Positions 1 through 12,183 of a stretch of 64,000 nucleotides of DNA are shown in pieces. Under the pieces are notes generated by a model. The model saw only the letters and a program-made list of their open reading frames with translations. It had not been told where the DNA came from and ran no database searches. Positions within the stretch are counted from its first letter, which is position 1. Every line of letters starts with the position of its first letter. Origin of the DNA: Cryptomeria japonica (taxonomy: Eukaryota; Streptophyta; Pinopsida; Cupressales; Cupressaceae); contig NC_081412.1 in assembly GCF_030272615.1 (NCBI RefSeq), forward strand, positions 547,490,488 to 547,554,487, given 5' to 3'. A program made the position numbers and the translations under genes.

Positions 1-2530
1 ATGGATGGATGCTTAAATCCATAGTTCCGAGAAAGGAAAAAAACCCCATAGTTTCTATAGGGCTCCAACCAACCCAGGGGCCTATAATTTCGAGAGGGTC
101 TCAAATTCTGATCCACTGCGGGGTCATGCTTTTTTAGACGTGGGAGGACTTTAGTCCAATCATGGGCCTAACCCCGAGATGGGCGAACGCCCATGATCAG
201 ACTAAAGTCGCGGGGGAATCTTCACGCTATAGTTCCAGAGGTGGTTACACTTCTCAAAATAGCTCGGTGCCAAACACCTTGTGAATGATTTTTCTCCTAA
301 ATGTTCTATGTTCCAGGTCTGCCTGGGATTCCGAGCACTCAACATCCATCCATATTTGAATTCGCGCTTCGACCACTATCTTCAGATGAAGGGATTATTG
401 GCAGTTGATTCAATCAAGTCCCCAGGGCTAGACTCACTTGAAGAAGGGTTGGTCAATAGGGTCTTGATCATGATCATGTAGCAACCAAGGCATCTGATCA
501 GGGAAATGAATCTACCTTAATCATCGGGTGGGTGTTCACCAGGAATAAGTACCGGATGGGTCAGTAGCGGGTGGGAGGACATACTAAATGACTATGGAAT
601 TGGTTGGCGATCAGCATCACAATGAAACGTCCTACCTTTGATAGTGGTGGAATAGGTCCAATCATAAGAAATGATTATGTAGGAGCAGAAGGTAACGACA
701 AATGAAATTTGTACACGGATGTAGTAACCACTTCGACGTGAGTGAAGAGAGCCCGTGAGTTGAGCGTCGTTTATTCGTGGGATGCTATTTCTGAACCATG
801 AATAAATGAATTCTATGTCGCCTCCTACTGTTCTCGCCAATATCCCCACCCAACTATAGGTTCCCTCCCACCCTGATGAACACTAGGTTTGGAGAGGAAA
901 TGGTTCTGGGCCTTCGGAGCGGAATTGACTATAACCTTACTTACGCCCCGCCCAAAATCGATATGATTAGGTCTATGTAGCTAGACTAGTGTGACCCTAC
1001 GCCCCGCTCGTAAGGCGGCTGTTGATTGAGTCATGGAAAAACCTTTATGAACCAACTATAGGTAGAATTGATGGGGCCCTACTATCTATAGGCGGTCCCC
1101 GATTATAAGTTCTCATTGACCACGCCCTATAGGGACCAGGCTATCCACCCCCATTATAGAAGATAGGGCACCAGAACCCACTATAGGAGGGATAGGGGAG
1201 CGGATAGATAGGAAGGAAGCGACTTAGCTAGCTCTCGCACCAACTCACTATACAACTAAAATCAAAATCCCCCTACTATTCTATGGGGCCATGCCGATCC
1301 ACCTGAATCTATTCTCGGAGCGTAGGTGCCACTCTCACATCATACAGATCCGTCCCGCATAGGTGCGTCGCCGGCCCTTGGTTTTACTGTCCTATATAGC
1401 CACATAGGTGTTTATACTATCCTGCATAGGTGGTTAGATGTGGCTGATGAACTCCATCGTATTTGTTTCCAAAACAACACTCGGCTTGCTTTGGACCCGT
1501 ATAGATTGAATTCTGATCTGCGGCGGCCCCGGGCATTTGGGCGAGATCGACTTTGACTAGGCTAGAAGTCTCACACCTATCTGTATCCATTTTTGTTTCA
1601 TCATTATCACTGAAGTGATGTCACGATCGGTCGCTCTGAACCACCTTATTGTCTACTCTATAGAGCACTCTCCCAGCAGAATATTCAATACGTGTTCTCC
1701 CTCGAAGTGTTACCCGAACATCAAGCTTTATCGCCAACCCTTGCCTAGCCCCTATGCAGGGGTAGGCGGGAGGATATAGTAAGGGCCGGACCAACCCAAA
1801 CCAACATAGGAAATGTGGGTGGGGGGAATGGAGCACCAACACCACCACTGAACATAAACACCAGCACCTATTTGGCTGCACAACTATAGTCATTCGATTT
1901 CGACAATTGAATCGAGATACAACAACTACAATTCTATGGGTCTACCGTACATGTGTTGAATTTCACTAACACCTCACCACCTCACTGACATAGGTAGGGT
2001 GGCGAGGCACGAGGCATAGGGAATAAAAATGCCCTACTATCTATATGGCACATTGACAAAAAGAATATCCCGAGTTAGAAAGGTAGGGCTCGGCTTATCA
2101 ATTAGCTCTGGGTCAACTTTGAAGTCAACTACTGGATTCACTGCTCGCTTATAGAATGGTAGGGCAACCAGAGGAGTTGTATCTGGCACTTATGCAAGTT
2201 TCCTACTCCCCTACCTGCTTTTGACTCAACTAGATCAATTCATTTTGGGTCAACTGAATCAACAACTGGTGGTGCCTCTGCCTTTGCTACTGATGGATCA
2301 ACTGAATCAGCTACTTCCACCCCTACTTCTGCTGGATCAACTGGGTCAACAAGTGGTAGTACCTCTGCTATTGCCTCTCCTACTACCGGATCCCCCATTG
2401 TTTATATATGCAATTGGTTCAACGTCGATCAATGGCTAGAACGAGTTCATATGCTTGCATAGGATGGTCAAAGAGTAGGAAAAAGCAAAGTCGGTTGCAG
2501 GAGCAAGGATGGTAGCATAGCTTGTTTTAG
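1..2530. other. GC-richer unassigned block with dispersed CTATAGG words
   Basis: No protein or RNA gene is recognised here. Base composition is visibly richer in G and C than the AT-rich DNA that follows. Short words built on CTATAGG and GCCCTA recur on both strands, for example near 1077, 1103, 1155, 1183, 1378, 1420, 2030 and 2153. The short frames (1326-1556 plus, 592-849 and 1621-1893 minus) match nothing I know. One possibility is organelle-derived DNA, since gymnosperm mitochondrial genomes have similar composition and dispersed short repeats, but I recognise no mitochondrial exon. Confidence 0.3.
2163..2462 (+). other. Ser/Thr/Gly-rich open segment, possible degenerate coding repeat
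   Basis: The frame starting at 2163 is open to a TAG at 2460. From about 2223 it reads as a low-complexity Ser/Thr/Gly/Ala stretch with repeated G-S-T and S-T-E-S-(A/T)-T blocks, resembling a mucin-like or arabinogalactan-like linker. Similar GST wording continues upstream (2101-2151) in a different frame, so an indel may separate two parts of one repeat. There is no convincing start codon, signal peptide or domain. It may simply be a minisatellite that happens to encode Ser and Thr. Confidence 0.2.
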
Positions 2531-2539
2531 TTTTGATAT

Positions 2540-4555
2540 ACAATGATGCTCTATTTAAGTGATGACCTCTTAGGACACCATATGACCCCTAATGATGCCA
2601 TATTGGGTCACTTTGGGTCATATTGTGTCCTAAGGGGTCATATTGTGTCCTACAACCCCTTAGGACAACATATGACCCCTAACGACACCATAGGACCCCT
2701 TAAGACACTAAAGCATGTCATTAGGGGTCATATGGTGTCTTAAGGGGTCATTGGACATAATGTGACCCCTTAGGACACAATATTACCCAAAGCAACCCAA
2801 TATGGTGTCATTAGGGGTCATATGGTGTCCTAAGAGGTCATAAGGGTTCATGAGACACCATATGATCCCTTAGGACACCATATGACCCCAAACGACATGA
2901 TTTGGTGTCTTAAGGGGTCCTATGGTGTCGTTAGGGGTCATATGGTGTCTTGGGACACCATATGACCCCTTAAGACACCAAATTGTGTCATTATAGGTCA
3001 TTTGTTGTCCTAAGGGTTTGTAAGACACAATATGACCCCTTAGGACACAATATGACATAAAGCAGCCCAATATGGTGTCATTAGGGGTGATATGGTGCCC
3101 TTATGGACACCATATGATCCCTATGGACACCATAGGACCCCTTAAGACACCAAATTGTGTCGTTATGGGTCATACGGTGTCCCATGAACCCTTATAACCT
3201 CTTAGGACACCATATGACCCCTAATGACACCATACTGGGTTTCTTTGGGTCATATTGTGTCCTAAGGGGTCGTAAGACACAATACGACCCCTTAGGACAC
3301 AATATGACCCAAAGCAACCCAATATGGTGTCATTAGGGGTCATATGGTGTCCTAAGACACCACATGAGCCCTATGGACACCATATGACCCCTAACGACAC
3401 CATAGGACCGCTTAAGACACTAAATCATGTCGTTAGGGGTCATATGGTGTCCTAAGGGGTCATAGGACACAATATGACCCCTTAGGACACAATATGACCC
3501 AAAGCAACCCAATATGGTGTCATTAGGGGTCATATAGTGTCCTAAGAGGTCATAAGGGTTCATGGAACACCATATGACCCCTAACGACACAATTTGGTGT
3601 CTTAAGGGGTCCTATGGTGTCCATAGGGGTCATATGGTGTCCTACAACCCCTTAGGACACCATATGACCCCTTAAGACACCATATTTGGTTGTTATGGGT
3701 CATATTGTGTCCTAGTGGGTCATATTGTGTCATATGACTCCTTTAAGACATCTTATGACTCCTTAGGACACCATATGACCCCTAATGACACCATATTGGT
3801 TCACTTTGGGTCATATTGTGTCTTAGGACCCCTTAGGACAACATATAATTCATAATGACATAATTTGGTGTCTTCGGGGGTCATATGGTGTCCCATGAAC
3901 CCTTATGACCTCTTAGGACACCATATGACCCCTAATGACACCATATTGGGTCGCTTCGGGTCATATTATGTCCTAAGGGGTCATATTGTGTCCTACAACC
4001 CCTTAGGACACCATATGACCCCTTATGACACCATAGGACCCTTTACGACACCATATGGTGTCATAAGGGGTGCTATGGTATCCATAGGGGTCATATGGTG
4101 TCCTACGACCCCTCCGGACACCATATGACCCCTTAAGACACCATATTTGGTCAATATGGGACATATTGTGTCCTAGTGGGTCATATTGTGTCATATGACC
4201 CCTTTAAGACACCATATGACCCCTTAGGACACAATATGACCCCTAATGACACCATATTGGGTTGCTTTGGGTGATATTGTGTCTTAAGGGGTCATATTTG
4301 TGTCTTACGACCCCTTAGGACAATATATGACCCATAACGACACAATTTGGTGTCTTAAGGGGTCATATGGTGTCCTAGGACACCATATGACGCCTACGGA
4401 CACCATATGACCCCTAATGACACCATATGGTGTCATAAGGAGTCGTATGTTGTCCTTAGGGGTCATATGGTGTCCCATGAACCTTTATGACCCCTTAGGA
4501 CACCATATGACCCGTTATAACACCATATTGGGTCGCTTTGGGTCCTATGGTGTCT
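2540..4555. repeat. Array A: degenerate hairpin satellite (CATATGACCCC / GGGGTCATATG)
   Basis: About 2 kb made almost only of one vocabulary: GGACACCATATGACCCCTA and its reverse complement, joined by CCTTAGGACACAATATG and CATATTGGGTCGCTTTGGG. Forward and reverse forms alternate, so the strand can fold into many local hairpins around the CATATG palindrome. The unit is irregular rather than a clean head-to-tail monomer. Frames inside it are by-products of the repeat. The same vocabulary forms array B at 50932-52174, where it lies inside the large DNA transposon. Confidence 0.9.
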
Positions 4556-4984
<429 letters not shown>

Positions 4985-5021
4985 AATATCATATACTAAT
5001 TTATTTATAAATTAATATATT

Positions 5022-5336
5022 AATAAACATTAGATTAATGTCCAATGGGTAGAGCTTAACTAGTTAAAAAATTGGGTTCTCATTGTGGAGACCCAAGTTC
5101 AATTCCCAATAGGGACATCTGAAGTGGAATTCTAAGCTATGACTCTTGGCCTTCCATAGGATGGGGAAGGTCTTGGGGTCAATCTAATCAAACATAATAA
5201 TAATAATAATAATTCAAAGATATGTAATGGGGATGGGGCCCCCTACTGTGTCCCCACTGGTTCATAGCTCTAGTCAAAAGCTATTCAGGCTTTGACCAAT
5301 TACCGATCAAAATAAATAAATAAACATTAGATTAAT
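5022..5336 (+). mobile_element. tRNA-derived SINE with perfect 18-bp target duplication
   Basis: The body runs from about 5040 to 5318 and is bounded by identical 18-bp direct repeats, AATAAACATTAGATTAAT, at 5022-5039 and 5319-5336. The head has RNA polymerase III promoter-like boxes: A-box-like GGGTAGAGCTTAACTAG at 5048-5064 and B-box-like AGTTCAATTCC at 5095-5105, with spacing like a tRNA. A TAA run (about 5194-5211) lies in the body and an A/T-rich AAATAAAT tail precedes the right duplication. Long exact duplications and an A-rich 3' end are the hallmarks of LINE-machinery insertion. It encodes no protein. The exact tRNA parent is not identified. Confidence 0.85.
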
Positions 5337-5375
5337 TATGGGCAAATCTAGTTAGAGAATTCACTGATTAAAATC

Positions 5376-6256
5376 GGATATCCGATTTTTGTAGTCAAAT
5401 TTTCAAATTTCAAATTTCGGCTCGGGAATGCTTTGGTATTTGTCTTGGAAATGACAAGCCTGGAAAGTCAACTGAAAAAACATGTTTTTCAATATTCCTT
5501 GATTTTCCAAACTTTACACTAGTGGCTCACGACTTTTTTTGTAGCCAAAATTGATAAAACGAAAAGGGTTTTTTAAGGACGTTCCTAGCTTTCCAACAAT
5601 ATAAGGCTTGTCTTATTTTGACTTTAATAAATAATTATTATTTATTTTCTAACTGAATTCTGACAATAGTCTTAATTAATATACTGATTTAAAAACACTC
5701 ATAACTTTCAAACAGTATAACATTTTTTGAATCTGAAACATGCATCACATCCTATGCTTCATCTACTATAGGGAAAAAAAAAATTCATTAGGTTTTGACC
5801 AAGTTAAGGTGGTCAGACATAGGAGTTTCTGAAGTTTTGAAAAGTTGTAGTAAAAAATTCATAAATAATTATTTACTTTATAAAAAATTAAAAAAATATA
5901 TGTGTCACATCTGGACATGAGTCTAATACTTATATTATAAATATTATAAAAAAATATTATAATTTGATTGTTATTAGGATGGCCAGACATACGTCTACTT
6001 CTTATTTGTTTCCTGAAATTTTAGTACCACTGCATTGAAATTTGAAATTTTCATCAAATAGGATTTTTTTTTTCCAAAAAACAACTAGTAGCTTAGAAAC
6101 TACATTTAATTTTCTATATATTCTCTTCTTACATATTTTAAAAATAATGTTCACAACTTATTCAAATTTTCATGTCAAGTTGCATAACTCCGATTTTCTG
6201 AAATTTCATTGCCACTTAAGGGCCTGTTTTGGCACACCATGATCCTGCACATACCC
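5376..6256. mobile_element. Right arm of a second copy of the large DNA transposon (locus A)
   Basis: From GGATATCCGATTTTTGTAG onward this stretch aligns by eye with 52364-52934, sharing long identical runs such as GGCTCGGGAATGCTTTGG and TGGAAAGTCAACTGAAAAAA. Locus A keeps about 320 bp (roughly 5660-5980) that is missing at 52650. It ends with the same 30-bp terminus, TTTTGGCACACCATGATCC...CATACCC at 6227-6256. The next four bases, TAAA, could be a target duplication. No left terminus is visible for this copy, so it is truncated or rearranged together with array A. Confidence 0.75.
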
Positions 6257-6759
6257 TAAATGGTAAATACCTTGATAACTTTTCAGATGATGAAATTCTA
6301 TTCGGATACAGATCCTCATATAAATCGCCTTAGGACTCTTAAGTGCCTTTGAAATCGCTCTTCAGAATACTCGATCGCTATGTGAAAATGATTTAACTTT
6401 TTCCCTTTTATTGCCATTAACCCTAATTTTCCACTATCATAAATGTTGCCAGAGAGTCTAAACGGATCACATAATCTGCTTGTAGGTTCCGGTAAACACT
6501 TGAAATCACTTGAGTGTCCATCTGCAATCAGAATTCTCTAACTACAAACCTACTCCGGGGTGTTTGCATGATCTTCAATAATTTCCCTACCCCTAAGGCA
6601 GAATGTCTTAGTTACCGATTGAAGTTCCTACTTCCAGTGCAGAACCTATTTTCTCTACCGGTTGATCTGCCGATTATGTATCTGATTTCTAAACCCATCT
6701 TCTCTCATGCTATTTTTTGATATCTTCAACTTTTGTCTTTCCTTTCTCATCTAAATTTC

Positions 6760-7740
6760 CATCAGCAACTGGTGGATTCTTACTTTTGCAATACTTAGCA
6801 ATATGTCCAATATTGTTGCATGCATAATAGGCAACATTGTTCTTTTGAATTGCTTTTTTATACCCTTGATTTCCTTTAGATCTGCATTGGTTAGCCATGT
6901 GTCCAAATCTACTGCAAGCGTGGCATCTGACCTTTTCTGCACTGACTTTCTATATGACCATATTTATTGCAAACAAAGCATGTATCATTGAATTTGTGAG
7001 CATTAAGTTGTCTTACCGGTGATTTCTGGTTCCGGTTGGCATGATTCTACTTCTGACCGGATGATTGATCTTATTATGTAGTACCAGATCTTTCTCCTAC
7101 TTCATATCCAAGACCTCTCTTGTCATTAACATTTCTCTAGCTTTTTCAGTAATTTATCAAGTCTTGCATGGATTTGAACTTGTCTTTGTACTCATTTGCA
7201 GTGGCCATATCCTCTCTCATGATTATGATCTGTCTTTCAAGTTCCTATTCATTATTCTGGGACTGAATCAATTCAAGTTTCAGCATATCATTCTCATGTA
7301 TCAGTCTGGTGCATTGATCTGATCTATCCTTCAATTCTTGAGCTAGGTCTTCTTCATTCTTCTTTATGTCTTCAATCTCCTTGCACATTCTCATAGTTAG
7401 GTCTTGCATTTCATTCTTGAAGGTAGTATTCTCCTGAGTGAGATTATGACATTGATCTTTCAAAGTTAGTATTCTCCTAAGTGAGATTATGACTTTGATT
7501 TTGTAGTTGATCACATAGTTCTTTCCTCTTAGCTTGAGAAGCTGATAACTTTCCTTGTAATGAAATGATGTATTCTCTGGCTTGCCTTAGTTCATTCTTT
7601 AATTTATTGCTTTTCTCTTTCTCATCATCAAGATCCTCAAGAGAAAGTTGGAGCTATTGTTGCAAACCGGTTTCTATTGATTCCAAGTTCTGGATCTTCC
7701 TCAAGTTGTTAAACTTCTTATGAGGAACTAGGCTCTAATA
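6760..7740 (-). pseudogene. Copia gag-like remnant: coiled coil plus three CCHC zinc knuckles
   Basis: Minus-strand reading from 7740 gives a long Glu/Lys/Leu/Gln heptad-rich segment (to about 7245), predicted to be a coiled coil. After a decayed stretch come three nucleocapsid-type knuckles. The first reads CFVCNKYGHIESQC (about 6985-6935). One frameshift later come CHACSRFGHMANQC and YACNNIGHIAKYC; the third has Cys replaced at its first position. Zinc knuckles bind retroelement RNA in the particle, and the coiled coil would help assembly. Stops (for example before QLQLSLEDL at about 7657) and frameshifts make it non-functional. The coiled coil lying 5' of the knuckles is not the simple copia Gag layout seen at 61697. 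Confidence 0.6.
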
Positions 7741-7743
7741 CCA
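7731..7743 (-). promoter_or_regulatory. Primer binding site (tRNA-iMet type)
   Basis: On the minus strand the bases after the LTR read AT then TGGTATTAGAGCC. This is the standard plant initiator-Met tRNA PBS (TGGTATCAGAGCC) with one mismatch. It would prime minus-strand DNA synthesis and shows that the element is oriented right to left. Confidence 0.8.
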
Positions 7744-7745
7744 AT

Positions 7746-8762
7746 TGTTGGAATCCAAGAACACTAAGAGGGGGGCTGAATCAAGTTCCTACCAGTAAAA
7801 GAATTTCTGAACTTTTTGTTGATCAATCGAAAGATAGAAAATAAAATTAAAGTACATAAACAAATCAACACACAAAGCAATACCATAACACCAATATTTT
7901 TACGTGGAAAACCCTGTAAAGGGAAAAACCACGGTTGGGCTAATACCCACAATGTCTATATACTTGATCAAGGTATACAAATATTACATAGAGGGGTATG
8001 CACATGCATATAGACTCACCACTTAGAGCTCACTGCTCAAATGGAAGTCTCACTGACTTATACAACATTACATAACTATTTCAAATAAAAATGAACTTAA
8101 ATAGTACATCTGACCATGCTAGATAAGTTTTGGTTTTAACTCTGAGAACCTTCACTAAACTGGTGTTTCTGATACTCTATTCTGCTACCGATTAGGATTG
8201 CGCACGTGTAACTGCACACTTAAGCTATCACTCGCACACCAATTCACACACTATCAGTCTCTTCCTTATTCGCATCTCAAATCGGATCACAACCATCATA
8301 TCAATTTATGTGCAATCCATCACTAAGTGATCTCCCTTATATACCCTTTTAACTTGTTCATCATGTCGGCCTCATAAAGAAAATAAGCATGTCGGCTTCC
8401 TCCTGGATCATAAAATATATTAATAATTATCTTGATGACATGATTTGATGGCAGCATACACACTACCTCCAATTTCACAAATGAATTAACCAGGTCCCAA
8501 AATATCTTAACCAGGGCCTATAATGTGAATTATCGGTACCAAGAATAAATGGTTGACAAGAGTAAACCATAGGGTGTATACCGGTTGGCCCAAGCAAGAA
8601 AAATTGATAAAGCAATGAATATGGATGAATAAATACCATCACCTGAAGATTATTTGCCATCAATGACATCCCAAAATGCAATTTACCTCAGAAGGTGACT
8701 ATTGGATGAGTGTCAATTGCCAATAGTTTAACCCTCGAATTCTTGGCCATTGTTCTTCAACA
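7746..8762 (-). repeat. LTR of the partial copia element
   Basis: On the plus strand it begins TGTTGGAATCC and ends CTTCAACA, giving inverted TGTTG/CAACA termini of the Ty1/copia kind. Inside, 7898-7945 has the wording of conifer copia LTRs (reverse complement CCGTGGTTTTTCCC followed by GGGTTTTCCACG), also seen in the copia LTR at 60295-61625. The left edge is fixed by the adjacent PBS. The right edge is inferred only from the CAACA terminus. Confidence 0.6.
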
Positions 8763-10577
8763 ATCCCTAAGTATTTGATTATCTATCCAATTGACTATAA
8801 GGTCTTCCAAATTACCCCTAAATCTATTCTCCAATATACTATATTCATGCATCATGTCTTCAACTTGTTCTATAGTTACCTTCACAAGTTTATAGGTCAT
8901 GTTCTCTTTGTGTCTTCGAAATTGGAAAACTTTCTTGGGGTCATATGAAAATAAATTCAATCATTAAGGCCTCTAAAACTACATCAAAATAACCTTTTAT
9001 GGTGCTTGAAATTTCTCCTTGATGCATTCAATACCCATGAGGATTGTTTGTGCATGTGAAAATGTTACTTACAAACCATGAAATTGAATTTTCAACCCTA
9101 AATTCAACATGATATTTGCAACAAAGTTTTTCCCTTAAGTATTTCTTTATTTTGACACTTCATATCTTTGGTCATCTTCACAAAACCTGCACTCCATACC
9201 CTTTACTCCATATCACCCATACTTACCCTTAAATATTCTCTCCATCATGATATAGGTTTGAATTTGGATATTTTAAATCTCTCTCTCTTATCACAGTGGC
9301 AGTCATGGTGTCCATTTGTTATCTTTCTTCCCTCTAAATCATGCTTTCATCATGATCCTCTTTCATTTTCTTTCTCTTTTACTCTTTACAAATATTACCC
9401 TTGCCTTTAAGAAAGAGTACAACCTTTCTTTATGCCCACAAGGCTCTTCATGCAATTTTCCCTCTTGTCTCTTCTCCAATCATAGTCCTATGAGGCTAAA
9501 AATTGACCTCTCATGCATTCTTCACTAGGATAATTAACTTTTTTCATGAAATTGTTTTTCCATTTACAAGTCCCTAACTATTCATTCCTTTTATATGCTA
9601 TGTGCACTTAAACTTATAATTTTATTAGGACTGTCTTCCTTAATCATGACTGTGACACCTCTATTTCTATCATTTCATTATGACATGCTTCTTGGCTTCA
9701 TTTTTGTCACTCTCATCACTTGTTTTGGTCACTTTTTACTTGGTCTTAGTTCCATAGGATTGTCTTCTACATATTTTATGATTGGTGTCTATCTCTTATT
9801 TGTATGATGCTGACTATTCTCCTTTATCAAAAGATCTTACCTCTTTTTTATTTACATCTCCTTTCTACATTAAACATGTTTTAAACTCCTCCCTAAAGAG
9901 AACACCAACTCATTAACCCCTAGAAAAAAAGGCAATATGTTTGCTTGGTTACATAGAGACTCATGCATTAAATTGCATTGGATTTTAAAATTGGATAGCA
10001 ACAAAGTTATTAACAAGGCTTCCAACAATCTCATTTAACCTCTGACTTTTGTCATCCCCTTCTCATTATTATGAAGGGTTTAATTAAATAAGATTCAAAT
10101 AAACATATGAGGATTGTTCATCATATCATCTACATATTCCAACATGTTTCTACTATCGTGACTATCAATTGCTCTAAAGGTTATGACCCTTTGACAATGC
10201 TTTTAACAAATTGATAAGCTCTTTCCATTTCTCTTTGCAATGATCTCTTTTGGTAGACTTACACATCTCTCACAAAATTTTGGATAGTCTTTTGGTATCT
10301 TTGAGTGCTTAACTCCATGAGGGTTTCAAAACAAAGAAGGATTTCAACATGATTGAAATCTATGGCCTTATTTATATTGTACATCACTAACCCAACCACT
10401 AGGTCATTATAAAATATATTTCTTCCTCTCAATCATTCAAAATTAGAATATTAAGGTCTTCACAATAGTGAGATTTCATATCAATGGTTCACATATCTAA
10501 TAAGGATAGTCTAGGCTTGGATAGAACTTCTGTTATTACTGAGGCAAAGACTCTCCTTACAACCCTCTAGCTCAACT
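8763..10577. other. No recognised gene (decayed AT-rich DNA)
   Basis: Short frames occur (8757-8960 minus; 9168-9807 plus, hydrophobic and Ser/Phe/Leu-rich), but none has a domain I recognise. The plus-strand frames reflect T-rich pyrimidine composition. I see no LTR edges or tandem repeats in this stretch. Confidence 0.5.
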
Positions 10578-12183
10578 ACATTTGACTGATATTGTTGGCT
10601 TAGAAACTACTTAGAAAACTTCGACAATCATTTTACTCTTGCCTCTTCCTTTGATAAAAAAACTTGTCATGGTTGTCATGGAGTATCTCCATTTTGCATG
10701 CTTGTTAATGACTATCACTTGTTGTGACCTCCTATTTGTATCATCATATGTCATCTTATTAATTTGAACGCATGCGTTTATTGCTTTGATAAAAATTAAT
10801 AAGTAATTAAAATTGAAAAAAATAAAAAAATCATAATGAATTATACAGTAATAATAATAAGAAGAGCTACATCGCAGCATAGTTCTTGCCAAATACAGGC
10901 AAGCCAGGGCTAGTTTTGGCAAACAGAATATGGACATCTATTAAAGCAATTGAAAATGAAGTCAAGTTAAAAATATTAACACTCTGATACAGGTCTTGTT
11001 TTCAATGAGATCACCATTAATTAAAGGTTCAAAAATTAAATCCATCCTAGTTATAAAGGTATATTATATAATTCTTTGGTGCCTTTAAATTCTTTTTCTT
11101 AAAGTACAATTTGCCTAACTCCAACCTCAAAAATTGAATAGTCTTGGTTAACTAGCCAAAAAATGCTTTCATTGGCATGATGTACAAACATAATCATCCG
11201 AGGGAACCATTCCTCCAACATTCTAGGTACCTATTAATATCCTGTCAAATGTCATGAAAGCAGTTTAGTAAATTCAAATCAGTAAGATTTGACTTAATAG
11301 CCTGCGAGAAACTCAAGCCATTGTAATGGAACAATGTAAGGAAGAATACAATTTGCATAGCAACAAAGACACAATTAAATTCCAAATCTATAGCCTAGAG
11401 AAGGAAACATTTGACTGATATTGTTGGCTTAGAAACTTCTTAGAAAACTTCGACAATCATTTCACCCCTGGCTCTTTCTTTGATACAAACCTGTCATGAC
11501 TGTCATGGAGTATCTCCATCTTGCATGCTTGTTAATAACTATCATGATCTCATATTTGTACCATCACATGCCTTTGTTGCTTTGATAAAAATTAATAGAA
11601 AAAAAATTAAAAAATCATAATGAATTATATAGTAATAATAATAACAAGAGTTGCATTGCAGCATAGTTCCTGCCAAATACAGGCAAGGCAGGGCTGGTTT
11701 TGACAAATAGAATATGGACATCTATTATTAAAGCAATTGAAATTGAATTCCACAGTTAAAAATCTTAACACTTTGATACAGGTCTTGTTTTCAATGAAAT
11801 CACCATTAATTAAATGTTCAAAAATTAAATCCATCCTAGTTACAAAAGTATAGTATATAAATCTTTTGTGCCTTTAAATTGTTTTACTTAAAGTACAATT
11901 TACCTAACTCCAACCTCAAAAATTGAATAGTCTCGGTTAACTAGCCAAAACATGCTTCCATTGGCATGTTGTACCAAACATGATCATCTGAGGGAATCAT
12001 TCCTCCAACATTCTAGGTACCTATTAATATCTTGTCAAATGTCATGAAACTAGTTTAATAAATTCAAATCAATAAGATTTGACTTAATAGCTTGCGAGAA
12101 ACTTAAACAATTGTAGTGGAACAATGTAAGGAATAATAGAATTTGCATAGTAATAGAGAGACATTTCAATTCCAAATCTGTAT
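10578..12183. repeat. Tandem duplication, two ~0.8-kb copies
   Basis: 10578-11409 and 11410-12183 are direct, adjacent copies. Both begin TTTGACTGATATTGTTGGCTT and both carry, in the same order, CAGCATAGTTC, GATACAGGTCTTGTTTTCAATG, ATTCTAGGTACCTATTAATATC and ACAATGTAAGGAA. They differ by scattered substitutions and small indels (for example a 30-40 bp deletion in copy 2 near 11570), so the duplication is old. No coding function is evident. Confidence 0.85.

Larger units (their letters stand above)
6257..8762 (-). mobile_element. Partial Ty1/copia-type LTR retrotransposon, minus strand
   Basis: Reading on the minus strand, an LTR (8762-7746) is followed by a primer binding site, a coiled-coil coding region and tandem CCHC knuckles. 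The element then fades out toward the right terminus of the locus A transposon at 6256. Protease, integrase and RT are not seen, so only the 5' part is present. The frames carry frameshifts and stops. The LTR ends TGTTG...CAACA and the iMet-type PBS support Ty1/copia. Confidence 0.7.

Noticed and set aside
592-849. A mitochondrial gene exon
   Set aside because: The minus-strand frame looked organelle-like in composition, but I could match it to no known mitochondrial protein.
2543-4194. Several 60-87 codon frames with recurrent G-H-H-M-T-P-N-D-T-I wording
   Set aside because: They are translations of array A. The frames change with repeat indels and appear on both strands.
2540-4555. CRISPR-like array
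   Set aside because: Repeats are degenerate and inverted, with no regular unique spacers, and the context is eukaryotic.
5040-5110. A functional tRNA gene
   Set aside because: A and B boxes are present but no cloverleaf closes, and the exact flanking duplication shows a SINE.
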